From an uncultured Polaribacter sp. (GTDB lineage: Bacteria > Bacteroidota > Bacteroidia > Flavobacteriales > Flavobacteriaceae), in the NCBI RefSeq assembly GCF_947495205.1, contig NZ_CANLXV010000013.1, positions 34,802 to 98,801 on the forward strand: DNA of 64,000 nt. The letters are read 5' to 3'. Shown piece after piece: positions 35,165-43,027 of this stretch. The notes below the pieces were generated by a model. It did not search any database. It had not been told where the DNA came from and saw only the letters and a list, made by a program, of their open reading frames with translations. The translations under genes and the position numbers were made by a program. Position 1 is the stretch's first letter; each line of letters starts with the position of its first letter.

Positions 35165-37261
35165 TTATCTGACAAATGCATTTGCCATTCCACCATCTAC
35201 ATTTATTATGTTACCTGTAGATTTGTCTAGAATTCCTACTAAAGAGAAAACTCCGTTTGCAATATCATTTGGTGTAATAATTTCATGTAGCAAGTTTCTT
35301 TTTGCATAAAAGGCTGGTAACTCTTCTACAGTAATACCGTTTGCTTTTGCACGTCCTTCTGCCCAAGCGCCTTCCCAAATTTTACTTCCTACAATAACGC
35401 CATCAGGATTTACTGTATTTACTCTTACTTTATCTTTAGCTAATTCTGCTGCCAATAAACGCACCATATGTTGTTGTGCTGCTTTCGCAGTACCATATGC
35501 CACATTGTTAGGTCCAGCAACTAATCCGTTTTTACTAGCAATAGCAATGTAATCTCCTCCTAAATTTTGCTTACGCACAATTGCAGAGAATTGCTTCGCT
35601 AAATCAAACTGACCTTTTACTAAAATATTCTGTAAAATATTCCAATCTTTATCTGTTGTATCTTCAATTGGCTTAGAAATTGCTAAACCTGCACTGTGTA
35701 CAATTATATCTACACCACCAAACTCAACAATAGCTTTTTTGTATGCACTTTCAATAGATTCTGTACTTGTAACATCACAAACTGCATAAGAAGATACGTC
35801 TCTTTTATAAGTTCCGTTTGCCTCAATTAAAGCTTCTTCATTAATATCTGTTAAAACTACATTAGCACCTTCTGCTGCTAATTTATCTGCGATAGCTTTA
35901 CCAATACCTCCACCAGCACCTGTTACCAAAGCAACTTTTCTAGATAATGGCTGTTCTTTTGGCATACGTTGTAATTTTGCTTCTTCTAACAACCAGTACT
36001 CAATATCAAAAGCCTCTTGTCTTGGTAAAGAAGTATAAGCTGTAATAGCCTCTGCACCACGCATTACATTTATTGCGTTAATGTAAAACTCACTTGCAAC
36101 ACGTGTAGTTTGTTTGTTCTTAGCAAAACTAAACATACCAACTCCAGGGTAAATAATAATTACTGGATTTGCATCACGTATAGCAGGACTATTATCTTTT
36201 TTACAAGTATTATAGTAATCTGCATATTCTTGGCGGTATGCTTCAAAAGCTGGCTCTAATTTTGCTGCAATAGCAGTAGCATCAGATAAGTCTTCATTCT
36301 TATCTAATTCTAATACTAAAGGCTGAATTTTAGTTCTTAAGAAGTGATCTGGACAAGAAGTTCCCATTGGAGCTAATCTTTCTAAATCGTTACTGTTGAT
36401 GTATTGCATTACAACTTCAGTATCTGAGAAATGACCGATCATTCTATTTTCTGAAGAACATAAACCTCTTAATAAAGGCATAATTTGAGCTGCTTTCTCT
36501 AAACGCTCTTCTTTAGGTAAACTTTCAACTTTTTGACCACCAAAAACTTCACCTTGTTCTTTTAATTTTTGTTCTATATATTCAGAAGCCATTTCAATAA
36601 CCTCTAAACTGTTCATGTAACACTCGTAAGAAGTATCTCCCCAAGTAAATAAACCATGACTACCTAACACAATACCTCTAATACCAGGGTTATCTGCTAA
36701 ACATTTTTCTAATTGTAAACCTAAATCGAAACCTGGCTTTTGCCAAGGCACCCATCCCATTGTATCTCCCCAAATTTCTTTGGTTACTTTTTCACTATCT
36801 TTAGCTGCAGCAACTGCAATTAAAGCATCTGGATGTAAATGATCTATGTGCGCGAAAGGTAATAAACCATGCAATGGCGTATCAATAGAAGGTGCTTTAC
36901 TATCTAAATCATAGATACAATGATTAAATAAACCAACCATTCTATCTTCATCATGTAAACCTTGGTATACGTTTTTAAGATCACGTAGTCTATTGGTATA
37001 CAAACCAGCAATACCAGAACGTGTTAAAGTACCTATGTCTCCACCAGAACCTTTAACCCACATTACCTCAACCTCTTCATTAGTTAAAGGATCTTTTTCT
37101 ATGGTTTTACAACTTGTATTTCCTCCACCGTAATTTGTAATTCTTAAATCTGCTCCTAAAATATTAGAACGATATAAGAACAATTCAACTTGATTATCTC
37201 CTAAAGCTGCAGCTTTTTGGTCATCCCACAGGTAATCAACGTATTTAAAAGTTTTAGTCAT
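35165..37261 (-). CDS. rhaD: Bifunctional rhamnulose-1-phosphate aldolase / lactaldehyde dehydrogenase
   Basis: A 698-residue fusion, also called RhaEW. The N-terminal class II aldolase domain (about 20-430) has the zinc-binding HIDHLHPDALIAV near residue 137 and GSHGLFTWG near 200. The C-terminal short-chain dehydrogenase domain starts near 440 with VTGAGGGIGKA and has the catalytic YGTAKAA near 590. It splits L-rhamnulose-1-phosphate to DHAP and L-lactaldehyde and oxidises the latter to L-lactate. It is the first gene of the rhamnose operon and has the shared operator with the only perfect -7 box of the set. Domain order and length are those usual for the family. Confidence 0.94.
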   Translation of the reverse strand: MTKTFKYVDYLWDDQKAAALGDNQVELFLYRSNILGADLRITNYGGGNTSCKTIEKDPLTNEEVEVMWVKGSGGDIGTLTRSGIAGLYTNRLRDLKNVYQGLHDEDRMVGLFNHCIYDLDSKAPSIDTPLHGLLPFAHIDHLHPDALIAVAAAKDSEKVTKEIWGDTMGWVPWQKPGFDLGLQLEKCLADNPGIRGIVLGSHGLFTWGDTSYECYMNSLEVIEMASEYIEQKLKEQGEVFGGQKVESLPKEERLEKAAQIMPLLRGLCSSENRMIGHFSDTEVVMQYINSNDLERLAPMGTSCPDHFLRTKIQPLVLELDKNEDLSDATAIAAKLEPAFEAYRQEYADYYNTCKKDNSPAIRDANPVIIIYPGVGMFSFAKNKQTTRVASEFYINAINVMRGAEAITAYTSLPRQEAFDIEYWLLEEAKLQRMPKEQPLSRKVALVTGAGGGIGKAIADKLAAEGANVVLTDINEEALIEANGTYKRDVSSYAVCDVTSTESIESAYKKAIVEFGGVDIIVHSAGLAISKPIEDTTDKDWNILQNILVKGQFDLAKQFSAIVRKQNLGGDYIAIASKNGLVAGPNNVAYGTAKAAQQHMVRLLAAELAKDKVRVNTVNPDGVIVGSKIWEGAWAEGRAKANGITVEELPAFYAKRNLLHEIITPNDIANGVFSLVGILDKSTGNIINVDGGMANAFVR

Positions 37262-37294
37262 TTTCGCTTTTTTTATAAGTAAGTTTTATGAAAT

Positions 37295-37343
37295 CAAAAA
37301 TACTCCTGAATTCAAACTTTTGTATCCTGTACTATGCCGTAAA
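37295..37343 (-). promoter_or_regulatory. Shared operator plus perfect -7 box, rhaD
   Basis: ATCCTGTACTATGCCGTAAA (37324-37343, plus strand) lies 21 bp from CAAAAATA at 37295-37302. The latter reads TATTTTTG on the minus strand, a perfect TAnnTTTG. No -33 TTTG is present at the expected place, which the operator itself occupies. This fits activator-dependent transcription. The leader to the ATG at 37261 is about 28 nt. Confidence 0.75.
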
Positions 37344-37482
37344 ATGCAAAACTGAGTTAAAATTTTAACTTTTGATTCCCTTTAGTGTAAGAAATTAAGA
37401 AAATACTTGACAATAAAGAGTGTATTTTACTTGGTTATTACACAAGTTTTAATAATATTTGACTGTCGTTAACAATAACACT

Positions 37483-38529
37483 ATGAATTTAATAAAATTA
37501 ATAAGCATAGATGAAAATTCTAGAATTCCTAAATACCAACAAATAATAGATTCTATTATTCATAATATTTCTGAGGGAAATCTAAAAATGGATGAAAAAA
37601 TACCTTCCATAAATGTGTTTAGCGAAGAGTTTTATTTATCTAGAGACACTGTTGAAAAAGCTTACAGCATTTTAAAAGAACGTAAAATAATAGTTTCTAT
37701 TAGGGGTAAAGGGTTTTATATTTCTAGAACTAAATTAATTTCTAAAATTAACATCTTATTTTTAATAAACAAACTAAGCTCTTACAAACTAAGGACTTAC
37801 AATTATTTCATAAACAGCATAGGAGCTAATGCTCATACGGACTTGCATATTTACCATTGTAATGAGGCACTATTTTTAAACTTAATTGAAAAAAACAAAG
37901 GCGCTTATGACTATTTTGTAATAATGCCGCATTTTAAAACGAATGATTTTAAACATATTAGTTTAACAGAAAAAGTTATAGATGCATTAAAACTAATACC
38001 AAAAGAGAAATTGGTAATTTTAGACAACGCAAAATCTGTACCTAATGCAAAAATAACTCAAATTTACCAAGATTTTGAAAATGATATTTATGATGCATTA
38101 AATAAAGGGATTGCTAAAATTAAGAAATACAAAAAAATAATGCTAGTTTACCCTAAAAAAGCAATTTACCCTTACCCTAAAAGAATTTTACACGGTTTTA
38201 GAAAGTTTTGCGTAGAACATGATTTAGATTTTGAAGTTATAGAAAAGATTTATCAAGATATGGTTATTAAAAAGGGCGATTTATTTGTTACCATAGAAGA
38301 AGAAGATCTTGTAAACTTAGTAAAACAAGTAAGAGAAGATGAGTTTAAATTAGGTACTGATGTGGGTATAATTTCATATAATGATACTCCTTTAAAAGAA
38401 CTTTTAGGAATTACTGTAATTTCTACAGATTTTAAGGTAATGGGAGAAACAGCTGCAAAAATGATACTAGATAAAACGAATAAGAAAATAAAAGTACCTT
38501 TTAATTTTATTGATAGGGAGTCTTTGTAA
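37483..38529 (+). CDS. GntR-family regulator with LacI-like effector domain
   Basis: A 348-residue regulator. I use the ATG at 37483 (MNLIKLISID); an upstream TTG at 37459 adds only nine residues. Residues about 5-80 are a GntR winged helix (PKYQQIIDSIIHNISEGNL, DKIPS-type wing, FYLSRDTVEKAYSILKERK). Residues about 95-345 resemble a periplasmic-binding-protein fold of the LacI/AraR kind (VIISYNDTPLKELLGITVIS near the end). It is transcribed divergently from rhaD and is the only regulator gene in the locus. That makes it the first candidate for the shared operator, with rhamnose or a derivative as effector. The B. subtilis AraR has the same two-domain plan. Confidence 0.88.
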   Translation: MNLIKLISIDENSRIPKYQQIIDSIIHNISEGNLKMDEKIPSINVFSEEFYLSRDTVEKAYSILKERKIIVSIRGKGFYISRTKLISKINILFLINKLSSYKLRTYNYFINSIGANAHTDLHIYHCNEALFLNLIEKNKGAYDYFVIMPHFKTNDFKHISLTEKVIDALKLIPKEKLVILDNAKSVPNAKITQIYQDFENDIYDALNKGIAKIKKYKKIMLVYPKKAIYPYPKRILHGFRKFCVEHDLDFEVIEKIYQDMVIKKGDLFVTIEEEDLVNLVKQVREDEFKLGTDVGIISYNDTPLKELLGITVISTDFKVMGETAAKMILDKTNKKIKVPFNFIDRESL

Positions 38530-38550
38530 AGTAAAAAAGAATTTTCAAAT

Positions 38551-38587
38551 AAAAAGCTCAAAATCTTAAAGATTTTGAGCTTTTTTA
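38551..38587. terminator. Bidirectional terminator between the regulator and tRNA-Gln
   Basis: AAAAGCTCAAAATCTT and AAGATTTTGAGCTTTT form a long perfect stem with a T-run on the plus side and an A-run (T on the minus strand) on the other. It can therefore end both the regulator mRNA and the tRNA transcript. Confidence 0.9.
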
Positions 38588-38588
38588 G

Positions 38589-38660
38589 TTGGCCTACAAG
38601 GACTCGAACCTTGAATGTCGGTACCAAAAACCGGTGTGTTACCAATTACACCATAGGCCA
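38589..38660 (-). tRNA. tRNA-Gln (anticodon UUG)
   Basis: A 72-base cloverleaf on the minus strand. It has acceptor TGGCCTA/TAGGCCA with discriminator A, D arm GTGT-AATTGGTA-ACAC, and T arm CAAGG-TTCGAGT-CCTTG. The anticodon loop is TTTTGGT with anticodon TTG. The top pair of the anticodon stem would be C27-A43, a mismatch; the other four pairs are canonical. CCA is not encoded. It marks the edge between the sugar locus and the ordinary chromosome. Confidence 0.93.
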
Positions 38661-38677
38661 ATGCTTTTATGCGGGTG

Positions 38678-38708
38678 CAAATTTAATCTATTCTTTTAAA
38701 CTTGCAAG
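38678..38708 (-). promoter_or_regulatory. Promoter of tRNA-Gln
   Basis: On the minus strand CTTG (38705-38708) is followed after 19 bp by TAAATTTG (38678-38685), a perfect -7 box, 17 bases before the 5' end of the tRNA. Confidence 0.65.
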
Positions 38709-38828
38709 TATTTTTTTAAAAATTTTGAATTTAACAAAGTTTTGTGAGCAATTTAAAACCTATAAAAACTTAAATCATCCTTTTCTTCAGATTTATTATT
38801 AAATTCGCCCCACATTATTTGTTTATTT

Positions 38829-41800
38829 ATGACACCAAACAACTTTAAAAAGTGGAACATCATTTTAGGATGGTTAACTTTTGTTATTGCATTAATTACT
38901 TATGGCTTAACCATAGAACCAACGGTAAGCTCATGGGATGTTGGAGAATATATTGCAACTGCCATTAAACTACAAGTTGGTCACCCACCAGGTGCACCTC
39001 TTTTTCAGATGTTAGGTGCGTTTTTTGCAATGTTTACCTCAGATGTTTCAGAAATTGCAAAAATGGTAAATTTCATGTCTGCCCTGGCCAGTGCATTTAC
39101 CATATTGTTCATGTTTTGGACAATTACAAACTTAGCTGAAAAACTTGCAAATAAAACAAGTGAAATTAACATTGGTAGCCAAATAGCTATTTTAGGAAGT
39201 AGTGTTGTAGGTGCTCTAGCCTATACTTTTTCAGACAGTTTTTGGTTTAGTGCTGTAGAAGGTGAAGTATATGCAATGTCGTCTTTTTTAATGGCATTAT
39301 TATTTTGGTTAGGCTTAAAATGGGAGAGCGAAATTTATACTGCAAGAGGTAACAAATGGTTAATCTTAATAAGTTTTGTAGTAGGTTTATCTTTTGGAGT
39401 ACACATTCTTTCTTTATTGGTTATACCTGCAATTGTAATGTTGTATTTCTTTAAAACCTATAAAAACATCAACATTAAAACTACAGCAATAGCAACTATT
39501 ATTTCTGTATTGGTATTAGCTTTTGTGTTTAAATTTCTGTTTCCATTTACGTTAAAATTCTTTAGTGCTTCTGAGTTGTTCTTTATAAATACAATTGGTT
39601 TACCGTACAATTCAGGTTCTATAATAGCAGGAATTATATTAGTAGCTCTTTTTTACTTCGGATTAAAGCAAACGCGCAAAAAAAACAAAGTACATGCAAA
39701 TACACTAATTTTATCTGTATTGTTTATAATGATAGGTTTTTCTTCTTGGATGATGCTTCCTATTAGAGCAAATGCAAATACTACAATTAACGAGAACAAT
39801 CCTTCTAGTGCAAGAGAATTACTTGCCTATTATGAAAGAGAACAATATGGCGATGCTAATGTTTTTTATGACACCTATTATTCTAACACTTACAATAATA
39901 ATGTAGATCCAGAACAACCTTTTACAGATGACAAACCAAAATATGAAAAACAAAATGGCAAATATGTAATTGTAAATCAATATAAAAATGTAAACCGTAA
40001 TTGGTCTAGTAAGCATAAAGGTTTTATTCCTAGAATGGTGAATCCTGCATCAGAAAAAATGTACAAAGCCATTGCTGGCATCCCTGCAAAATCTAAAAGA
40101 AGACCAACCTTTGCAGAAAACATCAAGTTTATGATGAGTTTCCAATTTGGTTACATGTATGGCCGTTATTTTATGTGGAATTTTGTTGGAAGACAAAATG
40201 ATATACAAGGTAGATTAGACATTTTTAATGGAAATTGGCTTAGTGGTATAGATGCTATTGACGAGTTACGTTTAGGATCTCAAAAACAATTACCAAGTCA
40301 GGTTTTAGAAAATAAAGGACGCAACAAATACTACTTTTTACCACTAATTTTAGGACTAATTGGTTTACTATTTCAAATACAATGGGATAAAGAAAATTTC
40401 TTTGTTCTTTTATTATTTTTCCTTTTTACTGGAGCAGCAATTATCTTTTACACCAACCCTAAACCTTTTGAACCTAGAGAAAGAGATTATGCAGTAGTGG
40501 GTAGTTTCTACATTTTTGCAATATGGATAGGCTTTGGAGTTTTAGCTTTATTTGAATATTTAAAAAAATATGCCAACCCAAAAACCATCGCAATTGCTGT
40601 AAGCATTGTTTCACTTTTAGCGGTGCCTACTTTAATGGCTTCCCAAAATTGGGACGACCATGATAGAGGCAATAGATACACAACCCGATTAAACGCGCAA
40701 GCTTATATAGAAAGTACAGATAAAAATGCCATAATGTTTACCATAGGAGATAATGATACTTTTCCGCTTTGGTATATGCAAGAAGTAGAAGGCATTAGAA
40801 CCGATGTAAAATTGGTAAACACAAGTCTTTTTGCAACAGATTGGTATATAGATCAAATGAAACGCGCTACTTATGATGCACCTCCAATACCATCACAATT
40901 AACACATGAAAAATACAAATATGGTAGTTTAGATGTAGCTTATTATTTTGACGAATTAAAAGCAGTACCTAAAGATTCTGTTATTTCTATTAGTGATTTT
41001 ATGCGTTGGATAGAAAGTGATAACAAACGTACTTTCTATGATTTAGATGATAATGGAATCCCAGAAAAAATATTACCTGCTAATAAAATTAGAATCCCAG
41101 TTAATAAAGAAAATGTTTTAAAAAACGGAGTTGTAAAACCAGAAGATGCAGACAAAATTGTACCTTATATAGACATTACAATAGACAGAGGTTTAACAAA
41201 AAACCGAATTTTAATGCTAGATATTTTAGCAAATAACGATTGGGTTAGGCCTATTTATTTTACAGGTGGTGCAAATGCCGACGAAGAATACATTTGGTTA
41301 AAAGATTATCTACAATTAGACGGTTTAGCTTTTAAATTGGTACCTATTAGAACACCAGCAAAATATTTAGATGCCAATGGAAGACCAAGAGAAGTTAGTT
41401 TATTTGATATTGGTAGAATAGATACCAAAAAAATGTATACTAACATTCAGAAATTAGAATGGAGAAACATAAATAGCGGAGAAATTTATTTAGATGAACA
41501 AACCAAAAGAAATGCAATTTCGTTAAGAAATAGCTTAATGCGTTTGTCTGAAGCCTTTTCTAAAGAAGGAGATACCATAAAAGCAATAGAAGTTTTAGAT
41601 TTATCTTTAAACAAAATGCCTATAGAAGATTTTGATCATTATAGTTTGTCTTTAGGATATCCAGAAATGTATTATAATTTGGGTGAAGTAGAAAAAGCAG
41701 AGCAAACCACAAATACTTTAATGCGCTTAATTAAAGAAAAATTAGTTTGGCTAAGTACTTTTGATGACATTCAAAATGAAGCAATTTTTGATGAAATAGA

Positions 41801-41975
41801 CACCTCTTTATACATGTTTAAAAATCTAATAGATCAAACAGAAAGAGGCAGTAAAAACAAAGCTTTTGTATCTAACATTCAGCAAGAATTTATGGCAACA
41901 CTAAATCTATTTAGTGATTTAATGCCAGATACCGAAGAAGAAAAACCTACAGATGTTGAATATATAAAAGAATAA
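38829..41975 (+). CDS. DUF2723 multi-pass membrane protein (glycosyltransferase-like)
   Basis: A 1048-residue protein, usual length for the Bacteroidota DUF2723 family. The N-terminal half has many membrane segments. It begins with the family motif YGLTIEPTVSSWDVGEYIATA followed by GHPPGAPLFQMLG, a DxGE pattern recalling the acidic catalytic site of GT-C glycosyltransferases. The C-terminal part (about 640-1048) is soluble and includes FTIGDNDTFPLWYMQEVEG. It probably transfers a sugar from a lipid carrier to proteins at the membrane; acceptor and sugar are unknown. It precedes the deacetylase by one base, forming a two-gene unit. Confidence 0.88.
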   Translation: MTPNNFKKWNIILGWLTFVIALITYGLTIEPTVSSWDVGEYIATAIKLQVGHPPGAPLFQMLGAFFAMFTSDVSEIAKMVNFMSALASAFTILFMFWTITNLAEKLANKTSEINIGSQIAILGSSVVGALAYTFSDSFWFSAVEGEVYAMSSFLMALLFWLGLKWESEIYTARGNKWLILISFVVGLSFGVHILSLLVIPAIVMLYFFKTYKNINIKTTAIATIISVLVLAFVFKFLFPFTLKFFSASELFFINTIGLPYNSGSIIAGIILVALFYFGLKQTRKKNKVHANTLILSVLFIMIGFSSWMMLPIRANANTTINENNPSSARELLAYYEREQYGDANVFYDTYYSNTYNNNVDPEQPFTDDKPKYEKQNGKYVIVNQYKNVNRNWSSKHKGFIPRMVNPASEKMYKAIAGIPAKSKRRPTFAENIKFMMSFQFGYMYGRYFMWNFVGRQNDIQGRLDIFNGNWLSGIDAIDELRLGSQKQLPSQVLENKGRNKYYFLPLILGLIGLLFQIQWDKENFFVLLLFFLFTGAAIIFYTNPKPFEPRERDYAVVGSFYIFAIWIGFGVLALFEYLKKYANPKTIAIAVSIVSLLAVPTLMASQNWDDHDRGNRYTTRLNAQAYIESTDKNAIMFTIGDNDTFPLWYMQEVEGIRTDVKLVNTSLFATDWYIDQMKRATYDAPPIPSQLTHEKYKYGSLDVAYYFDELKAVPKDSVISISDFMRWIESDNKRTFYDLDDNGIPEKILPANKIRIPVNKENVLKNGVVKPEDADKIVPYIDITIDRGLTKNRILMLDILANNDWVRPIYFTGGANADEEYIWLKDYLQLDGLAFKLVPIRTPAKYLDANGRPREVSLFDIGRIDTKKMYTNIQKLEWRNINSGEIYLDEQTKRNAISLRNSLMRLSEAFSKEGDTIKAIEVLDLSLNKMPIEDFDHYSLSLGYPEMYYNLGEVEKAEQTTNTLMRLIKEKLVWLSTFDDIQNEAIFDEIDTSLYMFKNLIDQTERGSKNKAFVSNIQQEFMATLNLFSDLMPDTEEEKPTDVEYIKE

Positions 41976-41976
41976 A

Positions 41977-42621
41977 TTGAAATTCTATTTACCAAAAACG
42001 CCACTTATAGTTATGAGATTTTTCTCTAGCTACATTTGGCGTTTTTCAACCAAAAAAAAAGAAATTTTTTTAACTTTTGATGATGGCCCAACACCAAAAG
42101 TAACAACATTTGTCCTAGAAGAACTTAAAAAATACGAAGCAAAAGCTACTTTTTTTTGTATCGGGAAAAACATACAGCATCATCCATCTTTATTTAGAAA
42201 AATAATTACAGAAGGCCATACAATAGGCAATCACACACAAAATCATGCAAATGGTTGGCAAAGCAATACTGCAAATTATATTGATAATGTTTTAAGGTGT
42301 GAAGAAACAATTCAACAATTTAACCAGAAACCAACCAAGGAAAAATTATTTAGACCACCTTATGGTAAAATTAAAAACAAACAAGCAAAACAACTCATTA
42401 AAAAAGGTTATAAAATTATAATGTGGTCTGTGCTTTCCGCAGATTTTGATACTACTATTACTAAAGAAAATTGTTTAAAAAATGTAGTACAAAATACAGA
42501 AAACGGTAGCATACTAGTATTTCATGACAGCGATAAAGCTTTCAAAAAGCTTTGTTTTGTATTACCTAAAATATTAAAAGAATTTGCTGAAAAAGGTTTT
42601 ACTTTTAAAGCAATTGAATAA
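41977..42621 (+). CDS. Polysaccharide deacetylase family protein (NodB domain)
   Basis: A 214-residue carbohydrate esterase-4 type protein with TFDDGPTPK (Asp-Asp metal/catalytic pair near 34-35), HTIGNHTQNH (the metal His pair), FRPPYGK and SILVFHDSD. I accept the TTG start at 41977 rather than the ATG at 42013. The residues it adds (FYLPKTP before IW) match the conserved N-terminus of flavobacterial relatives as I remember them, and the TTG follows the upstream stop by one base. It probably removes acetyl groups from peptidoglycan or another N-acetylated glycan. Confidence 0.88.
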   Translation: MKFYLPKTPLIVMRFFSSYIWRFSTKKKEIFLTFDDGPTPKVTTFVLEELKKYEAKATFFCIGKNIQHHPSLFRKIITEGHTIGNHTQNHANGWQSNTANYIDNVLRCEETIQQFNQKPTKEKLFRPPYGKIKNKQAKQLIKKGYKIIMWSVLSADFDTTITKENCLKNVVQNTENGSILVFHDSDKAFKKLCFVLPKILKEFAEKGFTFKAIE

Positions 42622-42648
42622 AACAAATACTAAAAAGAGTACAAAGGT

Positions 42649-42942
42649 TTATATAAATTGTTGCACCATATTTAATAAGGTGCTTTCATCTAAATAACCG
42701 GTTTCTCTCCATTTCATTTCTCCTTGTTTATAGATCATAAACGTAGGGTTTACCTTAATACCTAACGCATCTGCAAGTAGTTCATTTTTAGAAATATCAA
42801 TCTTAATAACTTTAGCTTTATTTCCTAAAACTTTTACAATATTTCGCAAAACACTTACATTACGCTCTGCATCTTCCCAATTTTTATAAAAGTCTAATAA
42901 AACTGGTTTTTCTACGGAAATTAGCTCTCCAAATTTTGTCAT
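42649..42942 (-). CDS. Thioredoxin-fold protein lacking the CxxC site
   Basis: A 97-residue protein with the thioredoxin layout: PVLLDFYKNWEDAERNV in place of FWAxWCGPC, VIKIDISKNELLADALGIKVNPTFMIYKQGE including the cis-Pro, and a C-terminal helix. The position where CGPC should be reads EDAE, and the protein contains no Cys at all. It therefore cannot be a disulfide reductase and more likely acts as a chaperone-like or binding module. A perfect -7 box (TATATTTG on the minus strand, 42994-43001) lies about 50 bases upstream. Confidence 0.8.
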   Translation of the reverse strand: MTKFGELISVEKPVLLDFYKNWEDAERNVSVLRNIVKVLGNKAKVIKIDISKNELLADALGIKVNPTFMIYKQGEMKWRETGYLDESTLLNMVQQFI

Positions 42943-43027
42943 TTCGTATAAATTTAAAGGGGGAAATGTTAAAAAATAAAGTTGTAATTACAACAAATAT
43001 AATAAATCTTATGTAAAAACCTTATAA

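Noticed and set aside
38253-38645. 130-codon minus-strand frame overlapping the regulator and tRNA-Gln
   Set aside because: It is antisense to a well-supported regulator and runs through a terminator and a tRNA; the protein looks like no family.
38589-38660. tRNA-Gln as a proven attachment site of an integrative element
   Set aside because: No repeat of the tRNA 3' end and no integrase were seen in the window; kept only as a low-level observation.
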